Shown: positions 27,514 to 38,721, counted from the first letter of the stretch. The stretch is DNA of 64,000 bases from Saccharopolyspora galaxeae (GCF_016526145.1 NZ_JADDUE010000012.1:62001-126000); one strand, 5' to 3'. The notes: a model not told the origin generated them from the letters alone. Made by a program: numbers and translations.

Positions 27514-28737
27514 ATGACGAACACCGGAGCTGCCGTGCCCGTCACGTTCAGTCCCTACGACTACGAGTTCCACGAGGACCCGTACCCGATCTACGCGCGG
27601 CTGCGGGACGAGGCGCCGCTCTACCGCAACGCGGAGCGCGGTTTCTGGGCGCTGTCCCGGTACGAGGACGTCGTCGCGGCCTTCCGGGACAAGGAGCGGT
27701 TGTCCAACGCCAACGGGGTGACGCTGGACCCCGCGGCCTACGGCCCGCACGCGCACAAGACGATGTCGTTCCTGGCGATGGACGATCCCCGGCACCACCG
27801 GATGCGTTCGCTGGTGTCCAAGGGATTCACGCCGCGCCGGGTCAAGAGCCTGGAGCCCCGCATCGAGGAGCTGACCCGGCTGCACCTGCAACCGGCGATC
27901 GAGCGCGGCGAGTTCGACTTCATCGCGGACTTCGCGGGCAAGCTCCCGATGGACGTGATCTGCGAGCTGCTGGGCGTGCCGGAGTCCGACCGCGACGCGC
28001 TGCGCGACCTCGCCGACACCGTGATGCACCGGGAAGAGGGCGTACCGGACGTGCCGGAACCTGCGGTGGCGGCCGCGTTGGAACTGGTGCAGTACTACGT
28101 CGAGATGCTCGCCGAGCGCAGGCGGCGCCCGACCGACGACCTCACTTCCGCGCTGCTGGCGGCCGAGATCGACGGCGACCGGCTCACCGACGAGGAGATC
28201 GTCGGGTTCCTGGTCCTGATGGTCGTCGCCGGGAACGAGACCACCACGAAGCTGCTCGGCAACGCCGTCTACTGGGCGTGGCGGAACCCGGAGCAGCTGG
28301 CCAAACCGATGGCCGACCCGCAGCGGGTGCCGGACTGGGTCGAGGAGACGCTGCGCTACGACACCTCCACCCAGGTCCTCGCGCGCACCGCGACGGAGGA
28401 CCTGCAGTTCCACGGGCGCACGGTGCCCAGCGGGGACTGCGTGCTGCTGCTGGTCGGCTCGGCCAACCGGGACGGACGCGCCTTCGCCGATCCCGATCGC
28501 TACGACCTCGACCGGGACACCGGGCGGCAGCTGGTCAGCTTCGGCAGCGGCACGCACTTCTGCCTGGGCGCGCACCTCGCCCGGCTGGAAGCCCGGATCG
28601 CGCTGACGCAGCTGGTGCACCGCGTGCGTGATTACGACATCGACGCCGAAGCCGCGCAGCGAGTGCATTCCAGCAATGTGCGCGGATTCGCCACCTTGCC
28701 CGTGACCGTGCGACCGCGCCGACTCCGGAAAGGTTGA
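27514..28737 (+). CDS. Cytochrome P450, CYP123-like
   Basis: Soluble bacterial P450 of 407 residues. Oxygen-binding I-helix motif LMVVAGNETTTKLL, ExxR in WVEETLRYDTSTQV, and haem loop FGSGTHFCLGAHLARLEARIAL with the thiolate Cys. The whole run from the N-terminus (YDYEFHEDPYPIYARLRDEAPLYRN) closely resembles remembered CYP123 (Rv0766c) of M. tuberculosis, which is likewise next to cyp51. Substrate unknown. ATG at 27514. The stop is 2 bp from cyp51, and electrons probably come from the ferredoxin encoded third. Confidence 0.9.
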   Translation: MTNTGAAVPVTFSPYDYEFHEDPYPIYARLRDEAPLYRNAERGFWALSRYEDVVAAFRDKERLSNANGVTLDPAAYGPHAHKTMSFLAMDDPRHHRMRSLVSKGFTPRRVKSLEPRIEELTRLHLQPAIERGEFDFIADFAGKLPMDVICELLGVPESDRDALRDLADTVMHREEGVPDVPEPAVAAALELVQYYVEMLAERRRRPTDDLTSALLAAEIDGDRLTDEEIVGFLVLMVVAGNETTTKLLGNAVYWAWRNPEQLAKPMADPQRVPDWVEETLRYDTSTQVLARTATEDLQFHGRTVPSGDCVLLLVGSANRDGRAFADPDRYDLDRDTGRQLVSFGSGTHFCLGAHLARLEARIALTQLVHRVRDYDIDAEAAQRVHSSNVRGFATLPVTVRPRRLRKG

Positions 28738-28739
28738 TC

Positions 28740-30286
<1,547 letters not shown>

Positions 30287-30323
30287 GGGCCGCCGCGGCG
30301 CCCGTCCGCCAATCGCGCTCGAC

Positions 30324-30374
30324 GAGTGAACGGCCTGCTGGTCCCACTAGATTGGACGAACAGTCCGTTCACTC
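30324..30374. repeat. 51-bp inverted repeat, copy A1
   Basis: Begins GAGTGAACGG and ends CCGTTCACTC; the interior reads GGTCC...ATTGGACGAACAG. First of two copies in the convergent gap between the ferredoxin gene and dnaE. See the other copies at 30388, 41919, 45841 and 45905. Confidence 0.85.
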
Positions 30375-30387
30375 ACCCGGTCTCCTG

Positions 30388-30438
30388 GAGTGAACGGACC
30401 GTTGGTCCGAATAGATTGGACGAACGGGCCGTTCGCTC
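30388..30438. repeat. 51-bp inverted repeat, copy A2
   Basis: Same length and plan as A1, 13 bp downstream in direct orientation: GAGTGAACGGACCGTTGGTCC at the left and GACGAACGGGCCGTTCGCTC at the right. It may double as a bidirectional terminator for the ferredoxin operon and dnaE. Confidence 0.85.
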
Positions 30439-30500
30439 GGAAAAGCGGGTGGGGAACACCGGGCAAGATCGCGTACGGAGCCGCCACGGTGGTCGGCTCG

Positions 30501-33500
30501 TCACGCCGATCCCGCGCGCTCGATCGCGATGCCGCGCACCGACTTGAGCTCGGAGACGAGCTCGGTGCAGATCTTCACCGGCCACTCCGGCAGTTCCAGC
30601 CGGGTGGTGCCCAATTGGACGTGCACCGGGGTGTCGCCGTGGTAGGCGCCCAGCGTGTTGCGCAGCTCCGCGACCGTGTCCTTGCTGATCTTCTTGTAGT
30701 CGGCGCGCAGCACCAGCGGCGGCTCGGAGCCAGGCTTGTGCTCGGCCGCGGTGATGTCCACCGGCACCGCGTCCGAGGCGAACACGCTGATCTCGCCCTC
30801 GCGCTCGTTGACCCGGCCCTTGACCGCGAGCGCGTTGTCCTCCACCAGGCTCTCGGAGAACATCTCGTAGGACTTCGGGAAGAACAGCACCTCGACGCTG
30901 GCGTCGAAGTCCTCCAGCGTGACGATCGCCCACGGCTGCCCGTTCTTGTTCAGCCGCCGCTGGATCCCCGAGATCATTCCGGCGATCTTGGCCTCTTCCT
31001 TGCCGCTGCCGGGCTCGCGTTCACCGCCGACGAGTTCGGCGATGCTGGTGTCCTGGTACGGCCGCAACAAGCGTTCGGCCCCGTCCAGCGGGTGCGCCGA
31101 GACGTACAGGCCCAGCATTTCGCGCTCGTAGGCCAGCAGCTGCTTGCGCGGCCATTCCTCCTCGGTGAACTGCAGGTGCGCCAGCGGTGAGGTGTCGTCG
31201 GCGCTCGCGGTGTCGTCGCCGCCGCCGAACAGGTCGAACTGGCCCATCGCCTCTTGGCGCTTGAGACCGATCACGGCGTCGACCGCCGCCTCGTGGTGCT
31301 GGGTCAGCGCCATCCGAGTCTGCCCGAGCGAGTCGAAGGCACCGGCCTTGATCAGCGACTCGATGACCCGCTTGTTGCACGCGGTGATCTCGATCTTGTC
31401 GAGGAAGTCGGTGAACGAGCTGAAGCGGCCCTTCTCCTGGCGCGTCTTGATGATCGACTCGACCACGTTCGCGCCGACGTTGCGGATCGCACCGAGTCCG
31501 AAGCGGATGCGGCCCTCCACGGCGGCGTGCCCGACCTCGGACTCGTTCACGTCCGGCGGCAGCACGCGGATGCCCATCCGGCGGCACTCGGACAGGTAGA
31601 CGCCGGTCTTGTCCTTGTTGTGCGCGTTGGCGGTCAGCAGCGCGGCCATGTACTCGGCCGGGTAGTGCGCCTTGAGGTAGGCGGTCCAGTAGGTCACCAG
31701 GCCGTAGGCGGCGGCGTGCGATTTGTTGAACGCGTAACCGGCGAAGGGCAGCACCGTCGCCCAGAGCTGGTCGATGGCCTCCTTGCGGTACCCGCGCTCG
31801 ACCATCCCGGCCTGGAAGCGCTCGAACTCCTGGTCCAGTACCGATTTCTTCTTCTTGCCCATCGCCCGCCGCAGCAGGTCGGCTTGCCCGAGGCTGTAGC
31901 CGGCCACGGTCTGCGCGATCGCCATGACCTGCTCCTGGTAGACGATCAGGCCGTAGGTGTCGCCCAGCACGCCTTCCAGCGGCTTGTCGAGGTCGGGGTG
32001 GATCGGCTCGACCGGCTTCTTGTTGTTCTTGCGGTCGGCGTATTCCAGGTGCGAGTTGACGTCCATCGGACCCGGCCGGTACAGCGCGACGCAGGCGACG
32101 ATGTCGCCGAACCGGGTCGGCGTCATGCGCTTGAGCAGCGACTGCATCCCGCCGCCTTCGAGCTGGAACACGCCGAGGCTTTCGCCGCGGCCCAGCATCT
32201 CGTAGGCGGCTTCGTCGTCCAGCGGGATGTCCAGCGGTTCGATCTCGGTGCCGTGGTTGGCCCGCACCATCCGCACGGTGTCGTCGATCGTGGTCATGTT
32301 GACCAGGCCGAGAATATCGATCTTGAGCAGGCCGACCGCCTCGCACTGCGGCCCGTCCCACCCGGTGATGATCTCGCCGTCGTCGCGCTTCCACAGCGGC
32401 AGCACGTCCAGCAGCGGCTCGCGGGAGATGATGTGCGCGCAGGCGTGCACGCCTGCGTTGCGGATCAGGCCTTCCAGACCGCGCGCGGTGTCGAAGATCT
32501 TGCCGATCTGCTGGTCGTTCTCGATCAGCGAGCGGACCTCGGCGGCCTCCTGGTAGCGCTCGTGCTCCGGGTCGACGATCCCGGACAGCGGGATGTCCTT
32601 GGCCGCGATCGGCGCGGGCAGCGCCTTGCTGAACTGGTCGGCGAGCTGGAAACCGGGCTGGCCGAGGTGCACGCGGGCGGCGTCCTTGAACGCCGCCTTC
32701 GTCTTAATCGTGCCGTAGGTGATGACCTTGGCGAAGTACTCCTCGCCGTACTTCTCCTTGGCGTAGGCGATGACCTCGTCGCGCCTGCGCTCGTCGAAGT
32801 CGATGTCGATGTCCGGCGGCGAGTCCCGCTCGGGGTTGAGGAACCGCTCGAACAGCAGGCCGTGCTGGAGCGGGTCGATGTCGATGATGTGCAGCACGTA
32901 CGACAGCAGCGCGCCCGCCGCCGAGCCGCGACCCGGCCCCACCCGGATGCCGTTGTTCTTGGCCCATCGGATCATGTCGCCGACGACCAGGAAGTACGAG
33001 CTGTACCCCTTCTCGGTGATGACCTTGAGCTCCCATTCGAGCTGGTCGCGGTATTCCTGGGTGAACCCGTCCGGATACCGGGTGGGGATGAATTCCTCGA
33101 CCTCGTCGCGCAGCACCTCGACGTCGGTGCGACCGGCCTGGATCTTCGCCTGCGGCATCCGGTTGGCCTCGGCGAACGCGTCTTCGTAGCCCTCGACCAT
33201 GTCGGTGATCCGCAGCGTGCTGTCGGCCGCGCCGGGCACCTCGGTGTCCCAGTACTCGCGCATCTCCGAGGACGACTTGATGTGGTAGCCATCGCCCTGG
33301 AACTTGAACCGGTCGGTGTCGGCCAGCATCGACCGGGTTTGCAGGCACAGCAACGCATCGTGCTGCCCGGCCTGATCGGCGGTCACGTAGTGGCTGTCAT
33401 TGGTCGCCACCGTGCGCAAATCGAGTTGCCGGGCGATGTCGACCAGATCGGCGCGGATGTTGCGCTCCATCTGGATGCCGTGGTCCATGACCTCGATGAA

Positions 33501-34082
33501 GAAGCGATCCGCGCCGAAGATGTCCTTGTAGTCCGAGGCGGCCTGAATCGCTTCTTGCTTCTGGCCGATCCGGAGGCGGGTCAGCACCTCACCGGCCAGG
33601 CAGCCGCTCGTGGCGATGATCCCCTCGGAATGTTCGGCGATCAATTCCTTGTCCATCCGCGGCTTGCGGAAAAAGCCTTGGGTCGAGGCCAGCGAGGACA
33701 ATTTGAAAAGATTGCGCAGCCCGGTCGAATTCTGCGCGAGCATCGTCATGTGCGTGTAGGCACCGGCGCCCGAGACGTCGCCGCCCTCTTCGTCCCCGGA
33801 CGCCTTCTTGCCGGTCACGGCCCTGCTGCCCCAGAACACCGGCTTCTTGTGGAAACGGCTCTCCGGAGCGACGTAGGCTTCGATGCCGATGATCGGCTTG
33901 ATGCCGCTTTTCGTGGCGTGCTCGTAGAACGAGTGCGCGCCGAACATGTTGCCGTGGTCGGTCATCGCCACCGCGGGCTGTTCCAGCCGGGCGACCTCGG
34001 CGAACAGCGCGTCGTGCTTGGCAGCACCGTCGAGCATCGAGAACTCGGTGTGCACGTGCAGGTGAACGAACCGATCAGACAC
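30501..34082 (-). CDS. dnaE: DNA polymerase III alpha subunit (replicative)
   Basis: Replicative polymerase, 1193 residues. The N-terminal PHP domain starts at once (FVHLHVHTEFSMLDGAAKHD), so GTG at 34082 is preferred over the open frame upstream to 34403. The polymerase catalytic acidic motif is DSPPDIDIDFDERRRDEV, preceded by VGPGRGSAAGALLSYVL and followed by the beta-clamp and OB-fold regions (KIAGMISGIQRRLNKNGQPWAIVTLEDF). Full length compared with actinobacterial DnaE1 (~1180). It is transcribed towards the P450 operon. Confidence 0.97.
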   Translation of the reverse strand: MSDRFVHLHVHTEFSMLDGAAKHDALFAEVARLEQPAVAMTDHGNMFGAHSFYEHATKSGIKPIIGIEAYVAPESRFHKKPVFWGSRAVTGKKASGDEEGGDVSGAGAYTHMTMLAQNSTGLRNLFKLSSLASTQGFFRKPRMDKELIAEHSEGIIATSGCLAGEVLTRLRIGQKQEAIQAASDYKDIFGADRFFIEVMDHGIQMERNIRADLVDIARQLDLRTVATNDSHYVTADQAGQHDALLCLQTRSMLADTDRFKFQGDGYHIKSSSEMREYWDTEVPGAADSTLRITDMVEGYEDAFAEANRMPQAKIQAGRTDVEVLRDEVEEFIPTRYPDGFTQEYRDQLEWELKVITEKGYSSYFLVVGDMIRWAKNNGIRVGPGRGSAAGALLSYVLHIIDIDPLQHGLLFERFLNPERDSPPDIDIDFDERRRDEVIAYAKEKYGEEYFAKVITYGTIKTKAAFKDAARVHLGQPGFQLADQFSKALPAPIAAKDIPLSGIVDPEHERYQEAAEVRSLIENDQQIGKIFDTARGLEGLIRNAGVHACAHIISREPLLDVLPLWKRDDGEIITGWDGPQCEAVGLLKIDILGLVNMTTIDDTVRMVRANHGTEIEPLDIPLDDEAAYEMLGRGESLGVFQLEGGGMQSLLKRMTPTRFGDIVACVALYRPGPMDVNSHLEYADRKNNKKPVEPIHPDLDKPLEGVLGDTYGLIVYQEQVMAIAQTVAGYSLGQADLLRRAMGKKKKSVLDQEFERFQAGMVERGYRKEAIDQLWATVLPFAGYAFNKSHAAAYGLVTYWTAYLKAHYPAEYMAALLTANAHNKDKTGVYLSECRRMGIRVLPPDVNESEVGHAAVEGRIRFGLGAIRNVGANVVESIIKTRQEKGRFSSFTDFLDKIEITACNKRVIESLIKAGAFDSLGQTRMALTQHHEAAVDAVIGLKRQEAMGQFDLFGGGDDTASADDTSPLAHLQFTEEEWPRKQLLAYEREMLGLYVSAHPLDGAERLLRPYQDTSIAELVGGEREPGSGKEEAKIAGMISGIQRRLNKNGQPWAIVTLEDFDASVEVLFFPKSYEMFSESLVEDNALAVKGRVNEREGEISVFASDAVPVDITAAEHKPGSEPPLVLRADYKKISKDTVAELRNTLGAYHGDTPVHVQLGTTRLELPEWPVKICTELVSELKSVRGIAIERAGSA

Positions 34083-34399
34083 GCGGCCATCTCCGGAAGC
34101 GTCGGGTGGGCGGACAGCTGGCGCCGCAACTCTAGTCGCCCCACGCCGCGTGCTCGGAGAGCATCGGGCCCGTGTTGCTATCCGGCTACATCGATCCTGT
34201 GCGCAGTCGGTCCCGCCCGGCCGCCCCGGGCTCCGGCCGGGCACTCCTACTCGCTGTCTTGCGGCTCGTACGACCCTCGCCGCGGCGCTGTTGATCGACG
34301 AGGAGCGGAGGCGGTCGGCACCTCCTGTCGGGGGAGGTTGCTGGCAGGTGCCGACCGGCCGACCCGAGCGGCAGCGACGGGGAGAACCGCTCGCCCGGG
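34083..34399. other. Intergenic region upstream of dnaE
   Basis: About 315 bp between dnaE and the broken XRE gene, both on the minus strand. GGAGA lies about 7 nt before the dnaE start. Open frames here run on from dnaE and are not credible. No other element was recognised. Confidence 0.4.
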
Positions 34400-35407
34400 T
34401 CACCGCCCTGCTTGCAGGGCGGGGTCTTCTCTGCCCTGCGAACAGGGCGGAGCTTTTTCGCGTTCGTCATGGGATTCGCAGGCAATCGGGGCATTGGCGG
34501 AGCCGCTCGCAGCGCGGTGCTGAACCGCAAATAGCGTCTTTCGGCATTGAAGATTATGTCCAGAGCGCACCAATGTGCGGCGCAGATCCACTCCGAGGCT
34601 CAAGGCAGTTGCTTGCATGATCGGGAGGCTGAAGCTGGATTGGACGTGGCGATAGCCCGGGCCAAGCTTCCGGGCGATCTCGTACGCGGACTCCCAATAC
34701 CGCCAGGCGTCCCCATGCCGCCCTTTCCGGGCGCATGTAAGGGCGTTTTCCGCCCGTAGCGCACCGACCATCCCGCGCCAGTCAGCAGCCGCCGACTCCA
34801 CGTAGGGCTCAAGCTGAGCGGCACCGTCATGTGCGACCGAGATCGCCTCGTCCCAACGCCCGGACTCGCGCAGCGCTTGCACCAGTGCCCATGCGCCCGC
34901 CGCCATCGCGTACGGGTCGTCAGCGTCCTGTCCCTCGGTGACCGCTCTATCAGCGACGAGCCACACCAGCTCAGGAGCGGGTTGGTAGGCAACGTAGAAA
35001 TCCGCCAACTGGTAGACGCCCGCCAAGACCCGTCGTGCGTTGCGTCGTTCTTCTCCCCATCGCGCCCGCACAGCACGCTGCGCATCGCGAATGAGATTCG
35101 GAAGAACGGCACCGACCTGTGTCCGGTGGTCCGGTGACGAGTGGCGAAGATGCCACGCTGCAGCAAGCCGCTCGCGCAGGTGCGCCAGGTCCACCGGGCG
35201 CGTATCCGAGCTGAGCCGGTAGTCCATCAAAGCCGCCCGGACGTCGTTGAGCGCGCCGTGCGCGGGGCCTATCGCGTACCGGGAGATCGAGACTGCTTCT
35301 CCATTACCGGTCAGCTCGGCGAGGTCGCTGATGTCGAGCGCACCGGCGATCTTGGTGAGCATGTGGAGCTTCGGGGTCTGGAGCCGACCGGACTCGACTG
35401 CCTTCAC
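34400..35407 (-). pseudogene. XRE-family regulator, truncated at both ends
   Basis: Homologous to the large actinobacterial XRE family that partners DUF397 proteins. The frame upstream of the first usable start (GTG 35407) still encodes TNAPAPISRRVLGGFVGRSPEW, which is family-like but lacks about a dozen residues between SRRV and LGGF, where the first HTH helix should be, and it has no start codon before the in-frame TAG near 35500. The middle (LQTPKLHMLTKIAGALDI ... GPGYRHVQSSFSLPIMQATA) is well preserved. After about 34570 similarity stops and translation runs through hairpins (PPCSQGREDPALQAGR), so the C-terminal ~100 residues are lost. Confidence 0.65.
34403..34450. terminator. Two adjacent hairpins inside the XRE remnant's 3' end
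   Basis: CCGCCCTGC-TT-GCAGGGCGG (34403-34422), and then GCCCTG-CGAA-CAGGGC (34433-34448), which is flanked by CTCT / GGAG and followed on the plus strand by CTTTTTCG. They look like a non-coding terminator or repeat now read as protein. Confidence 0.55.
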
Positions 35408-35543
35408 CCATTCCGGCGAACGGCCGACGAACCCACCAAGTACCCGACGGCTTATCGGCGCAGGCGCATTCGTTCTCGGAATACAGGCGCTTGCCCACTA
35501 GCATCCTGGAGATTGCAAGCCACCCGTACGGAGGAGTCGCACC

Positions 35544-35729
35544 ATGAGCGCAGGTATTCATTGGCGGAAATCGAGCCGGAGCGGGCAGGGCAACAACTGT
35601 GTCGAGGTCGCGGACGCCCGGTTGGTCCGGGACAGCAAGCTCGGTGCGTGGTCGCCGGTGCTGGAGGTGTCCGCGAAAGCGTTCAGCGACTTCATCAACG
35701 CCGCCAAAGATGGCCGCTTCGACGGTTGA
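35544..35729 (+). CDS. DUF397 protein
   Basis: A 61-residue member of the DUF397 family: IHWRKSSRSGQGNNCVEVADA ... VRDSK ... FSDFINAAKDGRFDG. These small proteins are nearly always encoded beside an XRE regulator and some pairs behave as regulator/antagonist modules in streptomycete development. Here it is divergent from the broken XRE gene (34400-35407), so it may now be an orphan. ATG at 35544 after GGAGGAG. It ends 30 bp before the ABC ATPase gene. Confidence 0.9.
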   Translation: MSAGIHWRKSSRSGQGNNCVEVADARLVRDSKLGAWSPVLEVSAKAFSDFINAAKDGRFDG

Positions 35730-35759
35730 GGTCGCGGATCGAGCGCTGGAGGGAGTCGG

Positions 35760-36497
35760 ATGCGGACCGCTGAGCTGAGCGATCTGACCGTGCACGTCGA
35801 CACGGGCCGGTGGAACGAGACGGTCCTGGACTCGGTGCACCTCGCGGTGCCCGCGGGCCGGATCACCGCGCTGCTCGGCGAATCCGGCTGCGGCAAATCC
35901 ATGGTGGCCGCGGCGCTGACGGGTCTGCTCCCCGCGGTCGCGCGCAGTACCGGGGACGTGTGCATCAACGGGACGGCGGTGCGGGACGAGCAGCAGTGGC
36001 GAAAGCTCCGTGCCGGAACCGTTGGCCTGGTGCCGCAATTCGGGGTCGAGGCGTTCGCGGCGGAGAAAACCGTTGGCGCGCAACTATTCGAGCGGCAACG
36101 GCTGCATGGCGGCCGGAGCGTCGAGGATGCCTGCGCGGCGGCGCTTTATCCGGCCGAGGCATTCGATCTGCATCCGGAGCAGCATTCCAGCGGGCAGATC
36201 CAGCGGGCCGCGCTGGCCGCGGCGTTGCTGCCCGATCCCGATCTGCTCATCGTGGACGAGCCCAGTTCGTCCCTCGATCTCGGCACTGCCTACGAGGTGT
36301 GGGCCAATCTGCGCGCCTACGCCGATTCCGGAGCTGCGGTGCTGACCATCACCCACGACGTCGCGCTGCTCATCGAGACCGGAGCCGCCGATCAAATCGT
36401 CTTCATGCGCGATGGCCGCACCATCACCGCGGGTTCACCGGCCGAGGTGCGTGCTCTCGAAGATCCTTACGTGCGGGGCTTCTTTCACCAGCTCTGA
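35760..36497 (+). CDS. Orphan ABC transporter ATPase (dipeptide/nickel type)
   Basis: A 245-residue ATP-binding subunit. Walker A LLGESGCGKSMVAAAL, Q-loop GLVPQFG, signature HSSGQIQRAALAAALL (the usual LSGGQ altered to HSSGQ), Walker B LLIVDEPSSSLDLGTAYEVW and switch His in TITHDVALL. The layout resembles DppD/OppD without their C-terminal oligopeptide extension. No permease, binding protein or second ATPase lies nearby, so its membrane partner is unknown. It may work with a remote transporter or be a non-transport ABC protein. The 3' end overlaps the convergent hypothetical gene by 13 bp. Confidence 0.8.
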   Translation: MRTAELSDLTVHVDTGRWNETVLDSVHLAVPAGRITALLGESGCGKSMVAAALTGLLPAVARSTGDVCINGTAVRDEQQWRKLRAGTVGLVPQFGVEAFAAEKTVGAQLFERQRLHGGRSVEDACAAALYPAEAFDLHPEQHSSGQIQRAALAAALLPDPDLLIVDEPSSSLDLGTAYEVWANLRAYADSGAAVLTITHDVALLIETGAADQIVFMRDGRTITAGSPAEVRALEDPYVRGFFHQL

Positions 36498-36970
36498 GGT
36501 TTGCGCTGACCGGCCTCCTCCGCTTCGTGCTTGGTCTGCCTGCACGGTCCGAGCACCGCTTCCACCCGGAGGTGGACTCGGTATGTCAACTGCCGCGGTA
36601 AGCCCGGTTCCGGTTCGGTGTGCGCGAGCACGAAATCGCGGCGGAGGCTGTCGCCGCGCTGGAGCACCGGCGCATCCGCCGCGCGATCCCGTTCCAAATG
36701 CGCCTCGTCCGCGACCGTGCCGACGTTGTGCGGCGGGTCGGCGTACGGGATCCGGACCTCGTAGCGATGCGCGTACGTGCGGGTCAGCTCATCCACCCAG
36801 TCGATGGCTTCATCGGGGCTGCGCAGGCAGCGCGGCTCGATCTCCGGCAGGTTCGCGGCCGGTTCCTCGGCAGGATCGGAAGAGGTTTCGGGTCTGATCT
36901 CGGCCGATCCGTGCCAGTGCACCCCGAGCATCGCCCAGCGATCCGGATCGTCCAGATGCGGCTCGTCCAC
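36485..36970 (-). CDS. Hypothetical protein
   Basis: A 161-residue protein that I do not recognise. It is hydrophilic and acidic with an even spread of charged residues and no signal or membrane segment (DEPHLDDPDRWAMLGVHWHG, DEAIDWVDELTRTYAHRYEV, RVHLRVEAVLGPCRQTKHEAEE). GTG at 36970 is chosen for AGGA 6 nt upstream; the frame is open to 37090. It is convergent with, and overlaps, the ABC ATPase gene. Confidence 0.55.
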   Translation of the reverse strand: MDEPHLDDPDRWAMLGVHWHGSAEIRPETSSDPAEEPAANLPEIEPRCLRSPDEAIDWVDELTRTYAHRYEVRIPYADPPHNVGTVADEAHLERDRAADAPVLQRGDSLRRDFVLAHTEPEPGLPRQLTYRVHLRVEAVLGPCRQTKHEAEEAGQRKPQSW

Positions 36971-37151
36971 GTTGCGTCCTAACTCGCTGGATGAGCGCGC
37001 AATGTATCGGAATCCGCGGATTGGGCCGCACGGGGGTGCGTATTCCGCCGAAAAGGCGAGGGTGTTTCCAAAACGAACTTGTCGAGTCATGGGTTTCCGG
37101 GGAAGTTCATTTTGGAAATGCCGGGCTGAACCGCTCAGCGGACCCGCCCGC

Positions 37152-38660
37152 TCAAGACTCCGCCATGTCCGCGACCGCCAGCGACGCGAACACCATCGCC
37201 GTGCCGAGCGGAACCCCGGGCGCGGGATAGACGGCCCCGGTCATCGAGGCCGATGAGTTCCCGGCCGCGTACAGGCCGCCGATCGCGCTGCCGTCACCGC
37301 GCAGCACCCGGCCGCGCGCATCGGTGACCAGACCACCCTTGGTTCCCAAGTCCGAGAGCACGAACTTCGCCGCGTAGTACGGCGGCTGGTCGATCGCGAC
37401 CAGCGGTTCGCCGCCCGCGAAGAACGCGTCGTATTCGTCCTCGCCGCGGTGGAAGTCCGCGTCCGCACCGGCGGCGGCGAACTCGTTGAAGCGCTCGACG
37501 GTGCCGGTCAAGGCCTGCGCGGGGACGCCGATGTCCGCGGCGAGTTCGGCGATCGTGTCCGCGCGGAACCGGATTCCGGCTCGCACGTGCTCCTCCGGAT
37601 CGCCCTCCGGCATGGCGATCGCGGGAAGGCCGCCGCCTTCGCGGGAGTCGAACACGAACCACGACGGGATGCGTTCGGCAGCGGCGGCCATGGCGCGCCC
37701 GAACCGGTCGTAGGGGAGGCATTCGTTGGCGTAGCGGCGGCCGGTCGCGTCGACCATGATCCCGCCGCGGAAGCCCAGCGCGAACGAGCCGCCGCCGTCC
37801 GGCTGCGCCAAGCCGGGGCAGAACCAGCCCTGGTCGAGCAGGTCGGTGGCCGCACCCAGCCGGGCCGCGGCGAAGATCGGCTCGCCGCGGTTCGTGCCCG
37901 CCGGAGCCATCGTCCACCGCGCGTCACCCGGCACGCCGTGCTCGTCGCGCAGCTGCGCGTCGCCCTCGAAACCGCCTGCTGCCACGAGGATTCCGCGCTC
38001 GGCCGCGATCCGGACGGATTCGCCGTCCACCACCGCGTCGACACCGGCCACTCGCCCGTGCTCCTGGTGGAAACCGACGACGTTGTGTCCTGTTAGGACA
38101 TTTCCGCCCGCGCGCACGAACGCGGTGAGCAGCCGGGCGATCAGCGCTTGCCCGCCGCTGAGCTTGCTCCGCCCCGGCCTGCCTGCGCGGTCGCGTTCCA
38201 CCGGCGGCCGGACCAGCTCGGCGACCTCGGCAGGCAGCTCGTCCCGGCGGATGTCGACGGGCTGGATCGACCGCCCGAGCCCGACCCGGCCCGGCGCGTC
38301 GAAGTACTCCGGGAACGGGATCCACTCGAACTCCAGCGCCGGATCGGCCTCGAACGCCTTGACCAGCCGCGGCGACTCGGCCAGGAACGCTTCGACCCGG
38401 CCGGAGTCCGGCGCGTCGAGCAGGCTTCCCAGGTAGGTGCGCGCGGAGTCGGTCGAATCGGCCAGCCCGGCGCGCTGCTGCACCTCGGAACCGGGCAGCC
38501 AGCACGCACCGCCGGAGTACGCGGACGTGCCACCGACCCGCGCCGTGCGCTCGAGAACGGCGGTCGACAACCCCGCCTTGGCGGCGAGGTAGGCGCCGGC
38601 CAGCGCGCCACCGCCGGAACCGACCACGACCACGTCGAACGAATCAGGTGTGTGCTGCAC
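37152..38660 (-). CDS. FAD-dependent dehydrogenase, 3-ketosteroid delta-1-dehydrogenase family
   Basis: A 502-residue FAD_binding_2 flavoprotein. The N-terminal dinucleotide motif is VVVGSGGGALAGAYLAAKAG, followed by GGTSAYSGGACWLPGS, typical of KstD-like enzymes. The C-terminal block GGLYAAGNSSASMTGAVYPAPGVPLGTAMVFASLAVADM matches the family's substrate/FAD closing motif. KstD enzymes insert a 1,2 double bond into 3-keto-steroid rings; related ones act on other cyclic ketones, so specificity is not settled. GTG at 38660. The gene lies 61 bp from the TetR gene on the same strand, and a second KstD-like gene follows that one. Confidence 0.82.
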   Translation of the reverse strand: MQHTPDSFDVVVVGSGGGALAGAYLAAKAGLSTAVLERTARVGGTSAYSGGACWLPGSEVQQRAGLADSTDSARTYLGSLLDAPDSGRVEAFLAESPRLVKAFEADPALEFEWIPFPEYFDAPGRVGLGRSIQPVDIRRDELPAEVAELVRPPVERDRAGRPGRSKLSGGQALIARLLTAFVRAGGNVLTGHNVVGFHQEHGRVAGVDAVVDGESVRIAAERGILVAAGGFEGDAQLRDEHGVPGDARWTMAPAGTNRGEPIFAAARLGAATDLLDQGWFCPGLAQPDGGGSFALGFRGGIMVDATGRRYANECLPYDRFGRAMAAAAERIPSWFVFDSREGGGLPAIAMPEGDPEEHVRAGIRFRADTIAELAADIGVPAQALTGTVERFNEFAAAGADADFHRGEDEYDAFFAGGEPLVAIDQPPYYAAKFVLSDLGTKGGLVTDARGRVLRGDGSAIGGLYAAGNSSASMTGAVYPAPGVPLGTAMVFASLAVADMAES

Positions 38661-38721
38661 CGGTCTTCTCCTACATCGACTCGGCCCGGGCTCGCCGGGC
38701 GCAGGCGGATCGAGGGCGGAT

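Noticed and set aside
31254-34523. 1089-codon plus-strand frame opposite dnaE
   Set aside because: Mirror frame of dnaE; no domain motif and no ribosome-binding site.
38086-38100. TGTCCT-N3-AGGACA inside the KstD-like gene at 37152
   Set aside because: Inside a coding region and inverted relative to the regulon motif; likely chance.
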